Source of the DNA: Brienomyrus brachyistius
Taxonomy: Eukaryota > Chordata > Actinopteri > Osteoglossiformes > Mormyridae
NCBI RefSeq assembly: GCF_023856365.1
Contig: NC_064548.1
Coordinates: 21,810,461 to 21,874,460, forward strand
Length of the DNA: 64,000 nucleotides
Direction of reading: 5' to 3'
Shown here: positions 62,441 through 64,000 of the stretch, in pieces
Position numbering within the stretch: position 1 is the stretch's first letter
How the letters are laid out: every line of letters starts with the position of its first letter
Notes under the pieces: model-generated
The model's input: the letters and a program-made list of their open reading frames with translations, nothing else
Databases searched by the model: none
Told to the model about the DNA's origin: nothing
Translations under genes and position numbers: made by a program

Positions 62441-63439
62441 ACCAAACCATACTGGGTCTTTTATCTTGTTTCCCTGTCTCATTCAATTTAGACTTCACAC
62501 CGGCTTTCACTAGCTAATCCTAAAATCTGGAGAACTGTCTAATATACTATTAACAGGCCACCCCCCAAGAATATATAATGCACACTTCCATATTTTCCAA
62601 TTATTTATCCAGCCTATTATCTGAATTTTGGTTTATTTCTGCACGAGTTTTTAACAACACTGTTTTGTATTTTTACCAAGTACAAAAGATTAAATGTTTT
62701 ATTATTAAAAACAACCCTAAGCCGAGTGACATGCTAGACAGAACAAGAAAACTGTTTAAATTCCACAATGCCCCTGCTGGCCATTGGACAAATCTGAAGC
62801 CAAGAAAGGTAACATGGATCCTGATTTGTTTGATTGGTTTAGTCTGTACAAAGTATGCAAAGACAAAAAAAAAAATCCGCACTTTGACTGTTAGCAGCTG
62901 ATAGAGACATGAATTGCTTTTGCAAGCACTGGCAGAGATACCCTGGCTGATGAGTACCCTTTACTGTCTTATGGCACAATGCCAGTTCTGTTCCACAGAT
63001 TGGCTTGTGTCACACTTCAGCAGACTTACACCCTGCTGACACTCGATATTTCTCAGAATTACATACTTATACTTTCTTATACTGCAGATAGAAAATGCAA
63101 AATTTTCAGACTGCGTGTTTAAGACTTGGGTTAACTGATTTAACTCTGCCTCCACAACTGTCAGTGCCGACGGAGCCCTATGCACTACTCTGTCTCTCAG
63201 GGATGTTAAATAAAAAAAATAAAAAAAGAGGCTCGTGTGTGACAATAAATGCATTAATACCGTGACGGGTGCAAGAAAAATGGCCGATCCATAGTGAAAG
63301 ATTTTTTTCTGGGGAGAGTAATTAAAAGGGGCTTTTGCTGACAAATGAATGCAGAGTGAAATGGGATGTCGATGTCTACGCGGCTGCAGTCAGGTGTAAT
63401 TTGTTATGATGGCCGCTGCTGTTGAAGGTAAGCTGTTAA

Positions 63440-63935
63440 TGGTGTGAGGCTCCGTCAGGCAGACCAAGGTCCGTGGGAGCTACAGACTGAGGTCAGAGGG
63501 CCTGGTGAGTCCTGCAGACTGGGCGAACCATTGCTTTGTCCCCGATTCTGTTCTCAACATTTAGACAATTTCTAGGCGTAGCCAAGGGGCGGACGAGGTC
63601 TGGTTTGGGAGCCTCGGGATCACATCTTTGGTTTTTGCAGATGATGTGGCCCTGTTGGCTTCACTGGAGCGGTTTGCAGCTGAGTGTGAGGCAGCCAGGA
63701 TCAGCACCTCCAAGTCTGAGGTCATGGTTCTCAAGCAGAAAAGGGTGGATTTCCCTCTCCTGGTGGGGGATGAGTTACTGCCTCAAGAGGCGGAGTTCAA
63801 GTATTTCGTGGACTAGTTCACAAGTGAGGGAAGAAGGAAGAGTGAGATCGTCGGGAAGATCGGTGCAGTGTTGGCATGATATGGATCGTATAGTTTTGTT
63901 GTGGTGGAGAGAATGCTGAGCCAGAAGGCAAAGCT
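63440..63935 (+). pseudogene. Non-LTR retrotransposon reverse-transcriptase fragment
   Basis: Across frames it reads SPILFST, FGSLGITSLVFADDVALLAS, RFAAECEAARISTSKSE, VGDELLPQEAEFKY and FTSEG. FADD is the catalytic core motif of the reverse transcriptase. Stops and frameshifts, and about ten residues missing after LLAS relative to the usual fish LINE, show it is dead. It lies in the AGAP1 intron on the opposite strand. Confidence 0.8.
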
Positions 63936-64000
63936 TTTGATTTTGATTTGATTCAAACCCTTTATTGCTGTTGCAATATACCATGTCACTAGTCACAAGT

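Overview
The window is nuclear DNA of a ray-finned fish (probably a teleost; I cannot name the species). Genes are split by GT-AG introns. The background is AT-rich and full of fish-type repeats: tRNA-derived V-SINE-like elements, Tc1/mariner and hAT-like DNA transposon relics and MITEs, non-LTR retrotransposon pieces, microsatellites, and about a dozen poly-C/G runs of 10 or more bases. There are no bacterial, plasmid or phage features and no CRISPR array.

Three vertebrate genes can be read exon by exon. ASB18 (ankyrin-repeat/SOCS-box protein, + strand) has six coding exons between 27,821 and 35,158 and a polyadenylation signal at 35,527. GBX2 (Gastrulation brain homeobox 2, + strand) has two coding exons, 41,688-42,201 and 43,525-44,045, giving 344 residues. 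The 3' end of AGAP1 (Arf GTPase-activating protein, - strand) has its last two coding exons at 53,512-53,767 and 53,143-53,367, with a probable 3' UTR running down to about 50,160; the rest of the gene lies beyond the right edge. Order and orientation (AGAP1 convergent with GBX2, GBX2 and ASB18 in tandem) match the human 2q37 block, so this is a conserved developmental-gene neighbourhood.

Layout: 1-27.6 kb is intergenic DNA with many transposon relics and two minisatellites; 27.6-35.5 kb is ASB18 with a TATA/MEF2/E-box promoter; 35.5-41 kb is the ASB18-GBX2 intergenic region; 41-45 kb is GBX2; 45-50.1 kb is the GBX2-AGAP1 intergenic region; 50.1-53.8 kb is the AGAP1 3' end; 53.8-64 kb is AGAP1 intron. 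Several TAAT-rich, low-repeat blocks in the flanks and in the AGAP1 intron look like candidate long-range enhancers of GBX2, but this is inference from base composition and context only.

I found no convincing undescribed biological system. The most notable oddities are a 47-bp minisatellite born inside a SINE, a 48-bp minisatellite, two SINEs with recognisable 11-bp target-site duplications, a perfect 24-bp direct repeat 795 bp apart, strong upstream ORFs before GBX2, and two decayed tandem arrays in the AGAP1 intron.
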